A program made the position numbers and the translations under genes. This document shows positions 9,003 to 17,894 of a DNA stretch of 64,000 nt, one piece after another. The notes under the pieces are model-generated. The model ran no database searches, was not told the origin of the DNA, and saw only the letters and a list, made by a program, of their open reading frames with translations. The DNA comes from Nonomuraea sp. NEAU-A123. GTDB taxonomy: Bacteria > Actinomycetota > Actinomycetes > Streptosporangiales > Streptosporangiaceae. The first letter of the stretch is position 1, and each line of letters begins with the position of its first letter. The stretch spans positions 186,001 to 250,000 of the forward strand of contig NZ_JAHFZZ010000008.1 of the NCBI RefSeq assembly GCF_018603905.1, in the 5' to 3' direction.

Positions 9003-10052
9003 CTATTTACCGTTATTCGCAGCGGCACGTTCCATCGTGCTTTCCCTGATGATGATTTCCCCCTGCACGGTCAAATGCACAGGCTCCGTACGTTCGGCCA
9101 ATGCCAGGCGGATCGACTCGGCACCCACATGCGCCAGCGGAAGCGCCACGGTCGTCAATCGAGGCGTCACGTCAACGGCCAGTTGAATATCGTCGATCCC
9201 CGTTACCGAGACGTCAACAGGCACCCTTACCCCGGCGGCCCGGAAAGCCGACATCGCCCCGATCGCCACCACGTCGTTGACCGCAAAAACCGCGTCCGTC
9301 TCCCCCAGCCCCTCGGCGACCAGCCGCCGCGCCGCGTCGAACCCGCCCTGGCGGCTGACCTCGCAGTCCACGACCCGAATGTGCCGGTCCTCGACCCCGC
9401 CGCCGGCCAATCCCTCGACGAATCCCGAAACCCGCGCGGACAGGTTGACCCACCCACCGGCCCCGGCCAATATCACCACCCGCCGATGCCCCGACTCCGC
9501 GACGAACGCGCCGAGCGCCCGAGCGGCGCCGTGATTGTCGAACCCGATCGAGTCGAAGGACTCTTCGGTGACGCCGACGATCACGACCCGTCCGCCTTCC
9601 CGCTCGTACGCCTGCAGTTCCTTGAACAGGCGGCCTTCGAGCGCGTTCGGCTCCAGCCGGTTGGAGGTGAGCACGAGCGCCCGCGGGCGCAGGGCACGGA
9701 GCAGGCGGACGGTTTCGAGCTGCCGTTCGGGCGTCGCCCGCGTGGACGAGACCGTGACGAACGCCCCGGACGCACGGGCCCGCCGCTCCATCGCCGCCAC
9801 GATGATCCCCATCGACGGGGTGGTGAGGTCGTCCACGACCAGCGTGATCGCGTCACTGGCCCTGCGCATCGCCCTGGCCGACAGGTCCGCGGTATAACGC
9901 AGCTCGGCCGCCGCGGCGAGCACCCGCCGCTCGTATTCGGGCGCGACCGTACGGGAGCTGCCGCCCAGCACCCGGGACGCGGTCGCCACCGAGACCCCGG
10001 CCGCCGCGGCCACATCGTGCAAGGTGACCGTGGGTCTGGCCGCATGGGGCAT
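9003..10052 (-). CDS. LacI-family transcriptional regulator
   Basis: The product has 349 residues with HTH HDVAAAAGVSVATASRVL, followed by a sugar-binding domain (AVFAVNDVVAIGAMSAF, SVTGIDDIQ). Start chosen at ATG 10052 since GAGAGGA lies seven bases upstream; an upstream in-frame ATG at 10097 would add 15 non-conserved residues. It is the third LacI regulator in 5 kb and closely resembles the one at 5949-6995, suggesting an old duplication. It is on the same strand as the DUF6807 operon, separated by 289 bp containing an operator. Confidence 0.92.
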   Translation of the reverse strand: MPHAARPTVTLHDVAAAAGVSVATASRVLGGSSRTVAPEYERRVLAAAAELRYTADLSARAMRRASDAITLVVDDLTTPSMGIIVAAMERRARASGAFVTVSSTRATPERQLETVRLLRALRPRALVLTSNRLEPNALEGRLFKELQAYEREGGRVVIVGVTEESFDSIGFDNHGAARALGAFVAESGHRRVVILAGAGGWVNLSARVSGFVEGLAGGGVEDRHIRVVDCEVSRQGGFDAARRLVAEGLGETDAVFAVNDVVAIGAMSAFRAAGVRVPVDVSVTGIDDIQLAVDVTPRLTTVALPLAHVGAESIRLALAERTEPVHLTVQGEIIIRESTMERAAANNGK

Positions 10053-10330
10053 TCGCTGATCCTCTCCCACCAGGCAACCGACCGATCGCCTCGACAATAC
10101 TGGATACGGTCACCCGCGAGTGGTCCCCTGCGATGTTGCGACCCCGTTCGGGGCCCGCGATCTCCGAATGTTAAATGTGACGGCTTCACGAAAATCTTTC
10201 GCCGGACGCATTCCAGCAGCGATATGGATTAAGCCCGAGAACAATATGCGGCCCGCCTCACACCCGGACGGGCCGTCGACCGCTATTTCTGACCTCGAGC
10301 CGACACCGCGGACGTTTCCTGCGTAGTGCG
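10053..10330. other. Intergenic region upstream of the third lacI gene
   Basis: No gene is seen in these 278 bases. They contain small inverted repeats: CCCCGTTCGGGG (10142-10153), GTGA-N5-TCAC (10177-10189) and CGAAAATCTTTCG (10189-10201). The last two sit in a locally AT-richer stretch and could be regulator sites for the lacI promoter; none is strong enough to name. Confidence 0.3.
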
Positions 10331-10669
10331 CTACGGGCGCCGCACGATCACCGGGGCCACGGGTGCTGAGGGCGCAACAGGCAGTTGGGTGCCGGTGGGC
10401 AGCAGCGGCTCGCACGCCTTCACCGCCGCCCCGTACTTGGCCGAGAGGACGTCGACGCGTTCACCCTTGATCTCGAGGTTGATCAGCCCGTCCGAGGAGA
10501 CCACGACCTCGGGAAAGTCGGGCAGCCCCTTCGCACGCACGCAGTCGGTGAACGCCTTGGCGTCCTCGCCGGGGCCGTCCGGGGCGGACATCACACCCGC
10601 GCCCCCGACCACTCCCGCGGCGACGACCGCGGCGGCGAGGACCACGTTCCTGATCGTTGAGCCGAGCAT
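10331..10669 (-). CDS. Small secreted protein with a CVRAKGLPDFP motif
   Basis: The product has 112 residues: a hydrophobic N-terminal segment (MLGSTIRNVVLAAAVVAAG) that is a signal peptide or anchor, then FTDCVRAKGLPDFPEV, an amphipathic region and a Pro/Val-rich tail. The 'C-[MV]-R-x-x-G-[LV]-P-x-F-P' signature is known from small actinobacterial exported proteins of unknown function. Start ATG 10669 follows GGAGGAG. It is divergent from the response regulator (122 bp apart), so it may be a target or an accessory of that two-component system; this is an inference. Confidence 0.7.
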   Translation of the reverse strand: MLGSTIRNVVLAAAVVAAGVVGGAGVMSAPDGPGEDAKAFTDCVRAKGLPDFPEVVVSSDGLINLEIKGERVDVLSAKYGAAVKACEPLLPTGTQLPVAPSAPVAPVIVRRP

Positions 10670-10791
10670 GATGGCTCCTCCGTTTCTGTCGCGTCTGTTC
10701 GGTGAAGCCAGCAAAACCGAGGACCGGTTGCGGGACGGGGACGGCGGCGGTTACCCCGCTGTAACCCGCGGCTGGGCATCCTGGGTGGATC

Positions 10792-11445
10792 ATGAGGGTG
10801 CTGATGGTCGAAGACCACGAGGAACTGGCCCAGACAGTGGCCGCGGGGCTGCGCCGCGAGGGTATGGCCGTCGATGTGGTGCTGGACGGCGCCGCCGCGC
10901 TCGACCGTACCTCCGTCAACCACTACGACGTGGTCATCCTCGACCGCGACCTGCCCGGCCTGCACGGCGACGAGGTGTGCAGGTCGCTCGTGCGCGTGGG
11001 CTATCCGGCGCGGGTGCTGATGCTCACCGCCGCCGGGACGATCGACGACAAGGTGACCGGGCTGGGGGTCGGCGCCGACGATTACCTGCCCAAGCCGTTC
11101 GCCTTCGCCGAGCTGGTCGCCCGGATCCGGGCGCTGGCCAGGCGGTCGCGTCCGGCTCTGCCGCCGGTGCTCGTCCACGGCGACCTGCGCCTCGACTCGA
11201 CCACGCGGATCGCCACCCGCGACGGGCGGCGGCTGTCGCTGAGCCCCAAGGAGTTCGCCGTGCTGGAGCTGTTGCTGGCCGCCAGGGGTGCCGTGGTCTC
11301 CGCCGAGCAGCTCCTGGAGCAGGGCTGGGACGAGTTCGCCGACCCGTTCACGCAGACCGTGAAGGTGACGATCAGCCGGTTGCGCCGCAAACTGGGCGAC
11401 CCGCCGCTGATCGAGACGGTTCCGCAGGCCGGATACCGGATATGA
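10792..11445 (+). CDS. OmpR-family response regulator
   Basis: The 217-residue protein has a receiver domain with acidic pocket (VEDHEE), phospho-acceptor Asp51 in VVILDRDLPG, the LTAAG switch and the Lys of YLPKPF, followed by a winged-helix DNA-binding domain (SPKEFAVLELLL ... TVKVTISRLRRKLGD ... VPQAGYRI). Its stop codon overlaps the start of the histidine kinase gene. The signal and the regulon are not known; the divergent secreted-protein gene is the nearest candidate target. Confidence 0.95.
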   Translation: MRVLMVEDHEELAQTVAAGLRREGMAVDVVLDGAAALDRTSVNHYDVVILDRDLPGLHGDEVCRSLVRVGYPARVLMLTAAGTIDDKVTGLGVGADDYLPKPFAFAELVARIRALARRSRPALPPVLVHGDLRLDSTTRIATRDGRRLSLSPKEFAVLELLLAARGAVVSAEQLLEQGWDEFADPFTQTVKVTISRLRRKLGDPPLIETVPQAGYRI

Positions 11446-12542
11446 GGCGGACGGCCCGGCTGCGCCTGACGCTCCTGTACAGCGGGCTGTTCCTGCTGGC
11501 CGCGGTGGTGCTGGTCGCCCTCATCTACTTCCTGGTCGTGTACTCGCCCTTCCCAAGGCCGCCGACCGCTCCCACGGCGCCCGGGGGGCTCGGCCTGCCC
11601 GTACCTGAGCCTCAGGTGAAGGTGCAGCAGGCCGAGAGCATGCGCCGGCTGCTGGTCAACTCGCTGGTCGCGCTGGCGGTCATGGCGTTCGCGTCGATAC
11701 TGCTGGGGCGGCTGATGGCCGGGCGCGTCCTACGACCGCTTGGCGACATGACGGCCACCGTCCGGCGCATCACGGCCGACCGGCTCGACCGGCGGCTGGC
11801 CGCGTCCGGGGCGGACGACGAGCTCAAAGAGCTGGCCGACACCTTCGACGAGCTCCTGGATCGGCTGGAGGCCGCGTTCACCGCGCAGCGGCGGTTCGTC
11901 GCCAACGCCTCCCACGAGCTGCGCACCCCGCTGACGCTGCAGCAGGCCATGGTCGAGGTCGCGCTCGCCGACTCCGCGGCCGACGCCGGGGCGTTGCGGA
12001 CCGTACTGGAACGTCTGCTCACCAACGGAAAGCACCAGGAACGGCTCATCGAAGCCCTCCTCACCCTGGCCCGCAGCCAGCAGGGCCTGCATCACCGCCA
12101 ACCCGTCGACCTGGCCGCGATCGCCGGGCAGGCCCTCGGCCAGCGGGGCGACCAGGGCGTCCGCGTCGAGTCCGCGCTGCGCCCGGCACCCGCGTCCGGT
12201 GACCGTGCCCTGCTCGAACGCCTGGTCGCGAACCTGCTGGACAACGCCGCGCGGCACAACGTGCCCGACGGCTGGATCAAGGTGACCACCGCCGTGGAGT
12301 CCGGCCGGCCCACCCTCAGGATCTCCAACAGCGGCCCGGTGATCCCGCCCGATCGGGTCCCCACGCTCCTGCAGCCCTTCCAGCGTCTGGAGACCGGAAG
12401 GAGAGCCACCGGCGACGGCCTGGGGCTGGGCCTGTCGATCGTCGCCGCCATCGTCCAGGCCCACCACGGCACGCTGGAGGCCCGCGCCCTGCCTGGAGGC
12501 GGGCTGGAGGTGGCCGTCGCTTTGACGGGCTCGATCACCTAA
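11442..12542 (+). CDS. Sensor histidine kinase
   Basis: The product has 366 residues. Two membrane helices (about 10-33 and 68-90) enclose a short Pro-rich outer loop of some 35 residues, so ligand sensing outside the cell is limited. A HAMP linker follows, then the H-box NASHELRTPL with the phosphorylated His, the N-box NLLDNAARHN and the G-box GDGLGLGLSIV. The ATG overlaps the response-regulator stop by 4 bp, so the pair is co-translated. The short extracytoplasmic loop fits kinases that sense membrane or cell-envelope state. Confidence 0.95.
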   Translation: MRRTARLRLTLLYSGLFLLAAVVLVALIYFLVVYSPFPRPPTAPTAPGGLGLPVPEPQVKVQQAESMRRLLVNSLVALAVMAFASILLGRLMAGRVLRPLGDMTATVRRITADRLDRRLAASGADDELKELADTFDELLDRLEAAFTAQRRFVANASHELRTPLTLQQAMVEVALADSAADAGALRTVLERLLTNGKHQERLIEALLTLARSQQGLHHRQPVDLAAIAGQALGQRGDQGVRVESALRPAPASGDRALLERLVANLLDNAARHNVPDGWIKVTTAVESGRPTLRISNSGPVIPPDRVPTLLQPFQRLETGRRATGDGLGLGLSIVAAIVQAHHGTLEARALPGGGLEVAVALTGSIT

Positions 12543-12616
12543 GTGGTCTTGACCCGGCAGCGGGACCCTGCTTGGGGACACGACGAGGTGCCTGTTCGGC
12601 CAGGTAGCCGCATATG

Positions 12617-13096
12617 TCACGCCGTGGAGGTCAGCCAGCGGCGGACGTCGGCCATCGCCGTACCCTCGCTGTCGGCGTCGATGCCCGCCGCAAGGTCCGC
12701 GATCGTGATGTCGGCCAGCGCGCCGTACCAGGCCTCCTGCGCCGAGGCCATCGCGCGGGCGATCGCGCACGGCCGGTCACACCGTTCGGCCGGTACGGCC
12801 AGCGGTCCCTGTTGCCGGATCTCCGTGCACCGGTAGGCGGGTGAGGTGCCGTCGATGGCCTGGACCACCTCCAGCACGGTGATCGCCGCGGCGGGCCTGG
12901 TGAGGAGGTAGCCGCCGACCTGGCCGGCCGTCGACCGTACGATGCCCGCTCTGGAGAGCGCCTGGAGGTGCTTGGCCAGGTACGCCGGAGGGGTGCCGTG
13001 CAGCTCCGCGAGCCGCGCCGCCGGCACCGGGTCCCGGCTCTGGCTGAGCGTGACGCAGCCGTGCAGCGCCCACTCCACTCCGTTGGACATCTTCAT
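12617..13096 (-). CDS. Rrf2-family transcriptional regulator
   Basis: A 159-residue Rrf2 protein with winged-helix (PPAYLAKHLQALSRAGIV, TAGQVGGYLL). Three Cys at about positions 90, 106 and 110 lie where IscR/NsrR bind an iron-sulphur cluster, although the spacing (C-x15-C-x3-C) differs from the classical C-x5-C-x5-C. It may therefore sense redox state or nitric oxide, or it may be cluster-free. It is divergent from the MFS gene, with two palindromes in the 82-bp promoter region, so control of that exporter is likely. Confidence 0.9.
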   Translation of the reverse strand: MKMSNGVEWALHGCVTLSQSRDPVPAARLAELHGTPPAYLAKHLQALSRAGIVRSTAGQVGGYLLTRPAAAITVLEVVQAIDGTSPAYRCTEIRQQGPLAVPAERCDRPCAIARAMASAQEAWYGALADITIADLAAGIDADSEGTAMADVRRWLTSTA

Positions 13097-13111
13097 GTCA
13101 GCACCCTACCC

Positions 13112-13161
13112 ATTCCGGATAAGGAATGTCCGTGATAGAACTCGGATAGTAAATATCCGAG
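13112..13161. promoter_or_regulatory. Two palindromes in the Rrf2/MFS divergent promoter
   Basis: ATTCCGGATAAGGAAT (13112-13127) has 5-bp arms. The second element, 13141-13161, has perfect 8-bp arms CTCGGATA and TATCCGAG around GTAAA. The latter stands 18 bp before the MFS start, overlapping its probable promoter. Both are likely binding sites for the adjacent Rrf2 regulator. Confidence 0.6.
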
Positions 13162-13178
13162 ATCAACTGGGAGTCTCC

Positions 13179-14453
13179 ATGACGCGTACCGCCCTCGGCG
13201 CGGCCGCCGTCGCGCTGTTCGTCGCCGCGGCGAACCTGCGGCCGGCGATCGCCGCCGTGTCCCCTCTGGTGGACCGCATCCAAACCGACCTCGACCTGTC
13301 CGCCACGGGAGTGGCGCTGCTGACGACCATCCCGACGCTGGCCATGGGGGTCTGCGCGCCCCTGGCGGCGGTGGTCGGCCGCAGGTTCGGGCTGCGGCGC
13401 GGGGTGCTGATCGGGCTCGTCGTCATCGCCGTGGCGACGGCGGCCCGCGTCTTCGGCGGCTCCGCCTGGCTGCAGCTCACCTGCGCGGCGGCCGTCGGGG
13501 CCGGGATCGCGATCGCGCAGACGCTGCTGCCCGCCGTGGTCAAGACCCGCTTCGCCGACCGAGCCGGCCTGGTGACCGGCATCTACACGGCCGGCCTCGG
13601 CCTGGGCGGGGCGGTCGCGGCCGGGGTGACCGCCCCACTCGCCGACGCCATCGGCTCCTGGCCAGGGGCGCTGGCCTCCTGGGCGGTGCTCGCGGTGGCG
13701 GGCATGGCGATGTGGTCTGCCTCCGCCACCTCCCTGGGCCTCGACAGCGGCCCAGCCCCAGTGGGTACGGCCCGAACCGGAGCGGGCGCGACCGGAGCCG
13801 GCCAAGCGGGCCCCGTTACCAAGGGGCTGCCCTGGCGGAGCGGTGTGGCGTGGCGCATCACCGCGCTGTCCGCCGCCAACTCCGCGCTGTACTACTGCGA
13901 ACTGGCCTGGGTCGTCCCCCTGCTGCACGAGGACGGGCAGCGTGCCGCCACCGGCGCGGGCGTGCTGCTGACCGTGATGATCTCCATCCAGGTCGTCGCC
14001 ATGCTGGCCGTACCGGCGCTGCTGGGTGAAGGGCGGGACCGGCGTGCCGGGCTGGCCCTGACGACGGTGTTGACAGCGATCGGGTTCGCGGGCCTGGCGG
14101 CGGCGCCGGCGACGGTCACCTGGTTGTGGATCGCCGCCTTGGGCGTCGGCCACGGCGGGCTGTTCACGCTCGTGCTGACGCTGCCCGTGGTGGTCAGCCG
14201 CGACGCCGCCGAGGCCGGACGGATCAGCGCGATGGCGTTCTTCGTCGGCTACGCCTGCGCCGCCCTGGCGCCCCTGCTGGTGGGGGCGCTACGGGACGCG
14301 ACGGGAGACTTCCACCTGGCCTTCGGCCTGCTGAGCGCCCTGACCGCCGCGATGCTGCTGCCCATCGCCCGGCTGCACAAGGGCGGGGACGAGCGAGGGC
14401 GCGGGGACGAGAGTACGGCCGGACGGCGCACAGCGAGCAGCCCGAGTTTGTGA
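13179..14453 (+). CDS. MFS transporter, CynX/NimT type
   Basis: A 424-residue transporter with about twelve hydrophobic helices and no ATPase. The N-terminal ANLRPAIAAVSPL followed by a helix and GVCAPLAAVVGRRFGLRRG is typical of the CynX/NimT (cyanate/nitroimidazole) branch of the major facilitator superfamily. A Pro/Thr/Gly-rich cytoplasmic loop lies near residues 190-215 between helices 6 and 7. Start ATG 13179 follows GGGAG. The substrate is unknown; export of a small toxic compound is the usual assumption. Regulation by the divergent Rrf2 protein is suggested by the palindromes. Confidence 0.88.
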   Translation: MTRTALGAAAVALFVAAANLRPAIAAVSPLVDRIQTDLDLSATGVALLTTIPTLAMGVCAPLAAVVGRRFGLRRGVLIGLVVIAVATAARVFGGSAWLQLTCAAAVGAGIAIAQTLLPAVVKTRFADRAGLVTGIYTAGLGLGGAVAAGVTAPLADAIGSWPGALASWAVLAVAGMAMWSASATSLGLDSGPAPVGTARTGAGATGAGQAGPVTKGLPWRSGVAWRITALSAANSALYYCELAWVVPLLHEDGQRAATGAGVLLTVMISIQVVAMLAVPALLGEGRDRRAGLALTTVLTAIGFAGLAAAPATVTWLWIAALGVGHGGLFTLVLTLPVVVSRDAAEAGRISAMAFFVGYACAALAPLLVGALRDATGDFHLAFGLLSALTAAMLLPIARLHKGGDERGRGDESTAGRRTASSPSL

Positions 14454-14474
14454 GGCGTCACAGATGCGACCGGT

Positions 14475-15293
14475 TCACCGTGCCCGTGACGGCATGGCCG
14501 ACAGAACGCCTCGGCCGCCCGGTGGCAGCCCCAAGGCGATCGAGAGCTGGCGCGCCGTCTCCGCGGCGATGCCGCCGATCTCGTGCAGGCGCGACTCACC
14601 CGGCGCGCGAGTGACCGACACGGAGACGGCGGCCGCGATCACCCCTCGGTGGTCGCGTACCGGCGCCGACACCCCGAACACACCGTCGTCCATCTCGAAC
14701 GCCGTCACCGCGTAGCCAAAGGAGCGTACGTGGGCGACGTCGGCCAGCCACTGCTTCTCGTCGTTGACCGAGGAGCCCAGGCCGACGGGCAGCGGAGCCC
14801 GCAGGCTTTCGCGGATCTGCGCGTCGTCCCAGTCCGACAGCAGCGACCGGCCGGCGGCCGCCATGATCACCGGTATCGAGATGCCCTCCCAGATCCGGTG
14901 GAAGGCCCGCGAGGAGGGCAGTGTCATCAGCGTGAGCGCCATGTCGCCGCGCTGCACGCACAGGTGCGTGTCCTCGTCGCAGACCGTGGCCAGCCGCCTC
15001 AGGAAGGGCACGGCCAACTGGACCAGCCTCGACTGCTGCGTACGCGCCGCGAGCGCGAACAGCCGCCAGCCCAGGCGATAGCGCTTGGTCATCGGGTCGC
15101 GCTCGACCATGCCCTCGGCCTCCAGAGCGCGCAGCGCCCTCGATACCTGGCTCTTCTCCCTGCCCAGCCGCTGCGCGATCCAGTTGACGCCGAACCCGTC
15201 CACGTCGCGATCATCCCCATGGCCCGCCAGCACTTCCAGGATGTCCATGTCCCGCCGGAGTCCGGCCGACGAAACCGGCGACTTCTCGCTCAT
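14475..15293 (-). CDS. IclR-family transcriptional regulator
   Basis: The product has about 272 residues: a winged-helix domain (WIAQRLGREKSQVSRALRAL) and a C-terminal effector-binding domain (GISIPVIMAAAGRSLLSD, GYAVTAFEMDDGVFGVSAPV). The start at ATG 15293 is preferred to an upstream in-frame ATG that would add 20 non-conserved residues. It is divergent from the osmoprotectant transporter operon with 105 bp between the starts, so it probably controls that operon. A catabolic-type regulator here hints that the substrate is used as a nutrient and not only as an osmolyte. Confidence 0.92.
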   Translation of the reverse strand: MSEKSPVSSAGLRRDMDILEVLAGHGDDRDVDGFGVNWIAQRLGREKSQVSRALRALEAEGMVERDPMTKRYRLGWRLFALAARTQQSRLVQLAVPFLRRLATVCDEDTHLCVQRGDMALTLMTLPSSRAFHRIWEGISIPVIMAAAGRSLLSDWDDAQIRESLRAPLPVGLGSSVNDEKQWLADVAHVRSFGYAVTAFEMDDGVFGVSAPVRDHRGVIAAAVSVSVTRAPGESRLHEIGGIAAETARQLSIALGLPPGGRGVLSAMPSRAR

Positions 15294-15398
15294 TCCCACC
15301 CTTGCTCGGTTGCGCTGACCGCAACCCATTTTGCGATGACTGCAATTGGTCACATACGTTTACACATTCCTACAAGCGTAAGTAAAGGCGGACACTCT

Positions 15399-16052
15399 AT
15401 GAATTTCAGCGAGTACGTGGTCTCACGCTGGGACACCCTCTCGCTGGCCGCCGCCGAACACGCCCTCGTCGTCGGCATCGCCATCGGCGTCTCCACCGCC
15501 GTCGGCATCGGCATCGGGCTCCTTACCCACGACCTTCCGAAGGTCCGGGGCCTCTCGCTGGCCATCTCCGCCGCGATCCTGACGGTACCCTCCCTGGCGC
15601 TGCTAACCCTGCTCATCCCGATCACCGGGCTGGGATGGGGATCCACGCTGGTCGCGCTGACCGCGTACGCGTTCCTGCCGATCATCAGGAACACGGTCGC
15701 CGGGCTGCGCGGCGTCGACGCCGCCATGGTGGAGGCCGGGCGCGGGATGGGCATGGGCCGGGCCCGCGTCCTGCTGAAGGTGCGACTGCCGCTGGCCTGG
15801 CCGCTGATCCTGACCGGAGTGCGCGTCGCCACACAGATGCTCATCGGCATCGCGGCCATCGCCGCCTACGTCGACGGGCCCGGCCTCGGCACGCAGATCT
15901 TCGAAGGGCTGTCCCGGCTGGGCTCGGTGAACGCGCTCAACGCGACGCTCGCCGGCACGCTCGGCATCGTGGTCATCGCGGTGCTGTTCGACCTGTTCTT
16001 TTTCGCCGTACGTCAACTGACCATCCCAAGGGGGCTTCGTGTTCGACCGTGA
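15399..16052 (+). CDS. Osmoprotectant (glycine betaine/carnitine/choline) ABC transporter permease
   Basis: A 217-residue inner-membrane permease with five to six helices and the OpuBB/OpuCB-type loop VEAGRGMGMGRARVLLKVRLP, which contacts the ATPase. The start is ATG 15399 with AAGGCGG upstream. It is the first gene of a four-gene operon (permease, ATPase, second permease, binding lipoprotein), the usual Opu arrangement. The last 14 bp overlap the ATPase gene. It probably imports quaternary amines such as glycine betaine, choline or carnitine; which of these cannot be told. Confidence 0.92.
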   Translation: MNFSEYVVSRWDTLSLAAAEHALVVGIAIGVSTAVGIGIGLLTHDLPKVRGLSLAISAAILTVPSLALLTLLIPITGLGWGSTLVALTAYAFLPIIRNTVAGLRGVDAAMVEAGRGMGMGRARVLLKVRLPLAWPLILTGVRVATQMLIGIAAIAAYVDGPGLGTQIFEGLSRLGSVNALNATLAGTLGIVVIAVLFDLFFFAVRQLTIPRGLRVRP

Positions 16053-17094
16053 CACCGGAGGCGCGCGTATTGAGCTGCGGGCACTGACCAAGCACTACCC
16101 GGGGCAGCCCGCGCCGGCGGTGGACCACGTCGATCTCGACATCCCCGCCGGTGAACTGGTGGTCTTCGTCGGCCCGTCGGGCTGCGGCAAGACGACCACG
16201 ATGAAGATGATCAACCGCCTGGTCGAGCCCACGTCGGGCGAGATCCGCATCGGCGGCGAGGACGTGCTGAGCCTGCATCCCGACGAGCTGCGCAGGCACA
16301 TCGGCTATGCCATCCAGCAGGTGGGACTGTTCCCGCATCAGACCATCGGCCAGAACATCGGCCTGGTGCCGAAGCTGCTGGGCTGGTCCGCCGCCCGTAC
16401 GGCCGAACGGGTGGAGGAACTGCTGACCCTGGTGAACCTGGAGCCGTCGGCGTTCCACGACCGCTACCCCAGCCAGCTCTCCGGCGGGCAGCAGCAGCGG
16501 GTGGGCGTGGCCAGGGCGCTGGCGGCCGATCCGCCCGTGATGCTGATGGACGAGCCCTTCGGCGCCACCGACCCCATCACCCGTGAGCACCTGCAGAACG
16601 AGTTCGTCAAGCTCCAGAAGCAGCTGCGCAAGACGATCATCTTCGTCACGCACGACTTCGAGGAGGCCATCAAGCTCGGCGACCGCATCGCCGTACTCCG
16701 GGAGCGATCGCACATCGCGCAGTACGACACGCCCGCGAACATCCTGGCCCACCCCGCCGACGACTACGTCGCCGGCTTCATCGGCCAGGACGCCACGCTC
16801 AAGCGGCTCGCGCTGCTGCGCGTGGGAGACGTGGAGTGCACGCAGCAGCGGGGAAGCGCGGACATGCCGCAGATCACCTCGGACGCCAGCCTGCGCGAGG
16901 CCCTGGACGTCATGCTCGCGCACGGCACCGACCGCTGCGGCTCGCCGTCCGGCGTGCTCACCTACGGCGCGCTGTGCGAGGCGGTGGGAACCGAACCGGC
17001 ATCGGCCTCGGAACCCACCCCGGCATCCGCCGCGCGAAAGGAGCCGGTGGGAGCCGGGCCGGCCACCGCCCTCAAGGAGGCGGTCCGCCGGTGA
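16039..17094 (+). CDS. Osmoprotectant ABC transporter ATP-binding protein
   Basis: The product has 351 residues. Walker A GPSGCGKTT, signature LSGGQQQRVGVARAL, Walker B VMLMDEPFGATD and the H-loop HDFEEA are all intact. The C-terminus carries only a partial CBS-like region (MPQITSDASLREALDVML) followed by an Ala/Pro-rich tail of about 45 residues; in OpuCA-type proteins the CBS pair senses ionic strength, so osmotic gating may be reduced here. Start GTG 16039 has AAGGGGG upstream. It overlaps the upstream permease by 14 bp and the downstream one by 4 bp. Confidence 0.94.
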   Translation: MFDRDTGGARIELRALTKHYPGQPAPAVDHVDLDIPAGELVVFVGPSGCGKTTTMKMINRLVEPTSGEIRIGGEDVLSLHPDELRRHIGYAIQQVGLFPHQTIGQNIGLVPKLLGWSAARTAERVEELLTLVNLEPSAFHDRYPSQLSGGQQQRVGVARALAADPPVMLMDEPFGATDPITREHLQNEFVKLQKQLRKTIIFVTHDFEEAIKLGDRIAVLRERSHIAQYDTPANILAHPADDYVAGFIGQDATLKRLALLRVGDVECTQQRGSADMPQITSDASLREALDVMLAHGTDRCGSPSGVLTYGALCEAVGTEPASASEPTPASAARKEPVGAGPATALKEAVRR

Positions 17095-17858
17095 CCACCG
17101 CGACACTCCGGGCAGGCCGGACCCGCCCGTTCGGGCGCGTGTCAGGTCTGCGGCACGTCATCACTCCGGTGATCCTCTGCGGCGTACTGTTCGCCCTGTA
17201 TGCCTGGATCAGCGCGCAGAACCTGGACTCGATCGAGAGCCGCAGCCTCACCCGGGAGTTCCTCCTGGCCAAGGCCGTGGAGCACGTCCAGCTGACGTTC
17301 CTGGCCACCGCGCTCGTGGTGGTCGTCGCGATTCCTCTGGGCGTCGTCGCCTCGCGGGCCCGCAACCGGCTGATCGCCCCCGTCATCCTCACCGTGGCCA
17401 ACCTCGGCCAGGCGATCCCGTGCATCGGGCTGCTCGTGCTCTGCACGTTCCTGCTCGGGGTGGGCTTCCAGACCGCCCTGGTCGGCCTGGTCGCCTATGC
17501 GGTGCTGCCCGTGCTGCGCAACACGATGGTCGGCGTACAGCAGGTCGATCCGGCGCTCATCGAGGCCGCGCGCGGCATGGGGATGACCAGGGGGCAGGTG
17601 CTACGCCGGGTCGAGCTCAAGCTGGCCGTGCCGGCGATCCTCGCCGGCCTGCGGACCGCGCTCGTCCTGACCGTCGGCGTCGCCACGCTCGGCGCGTTCG
17701 TCGCCGCGGGCGGCTTCGGCGAATTGATCATCAACGGGCTCAAGCTGAACCGCATGCCCGTGACCATCGTGGGCGCCGTGCTGACCGCGTGCATCGCCTT
17801 CTTCATCGACTGGCTGAGCGGGCTCGCCGAAGACCTGCTCAAGCCCCGCGGCATCTGA
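17091..17858 (+). CDS. Osmoprotectant ABC transporter permease
   Basis: The second permease of the Opu-type transporter, 255 residues, with a first membrane helix near residues 24-42 and the cytoplasmic EAARGMGMTRGQVLRRVELK loop that docks the ATPase. The start GTG 17091 overlaps the ATPase stop in a GTGA quartet, with AAGGAGG 10-12 bp upstream. It pairs with the permease at the head of the operon to form the channel. Confidence 0.92.
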   Translation: MTTATLRAGRTRPFGRVSGLRHVITPVILCGVLFALYAWISAQNLDSIESRSLTREFLLAKAVEHVQLTFLATALVVVVAIPLGVVASRARNRLIAPVILTVANLGQAIPCIGLLVLCTFLLGVGFQTALVGLVAYAVLPVLRNTMVGVQQVDPALIEAARGMGMTRGQVLRRVELKLAVPAILAGLRTALVLTVGVATLGAFVAAGGFGELIINGLKLNRMPVTIVGAVLTACIAFFIDWLSGLAEDLLKPRGI

Positions 17859-17894
17859 CCACACGCTCATCCAGCTCCAAGAGGTGCTTTTTTC

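Noticed and set aside
10142-10153. CCCCGTTCGGGG hairpin as a terminator
   Set aside because: Short stem with a two-base loop, 180 bp from the nearest stop; chance occurrence is likely in GC-rich DNA.
10177-10189. CRP-like site GTGA-N5-TCAC
   Set aside because: The spacer is one base short of the CRP consensus and the flanks do not match.
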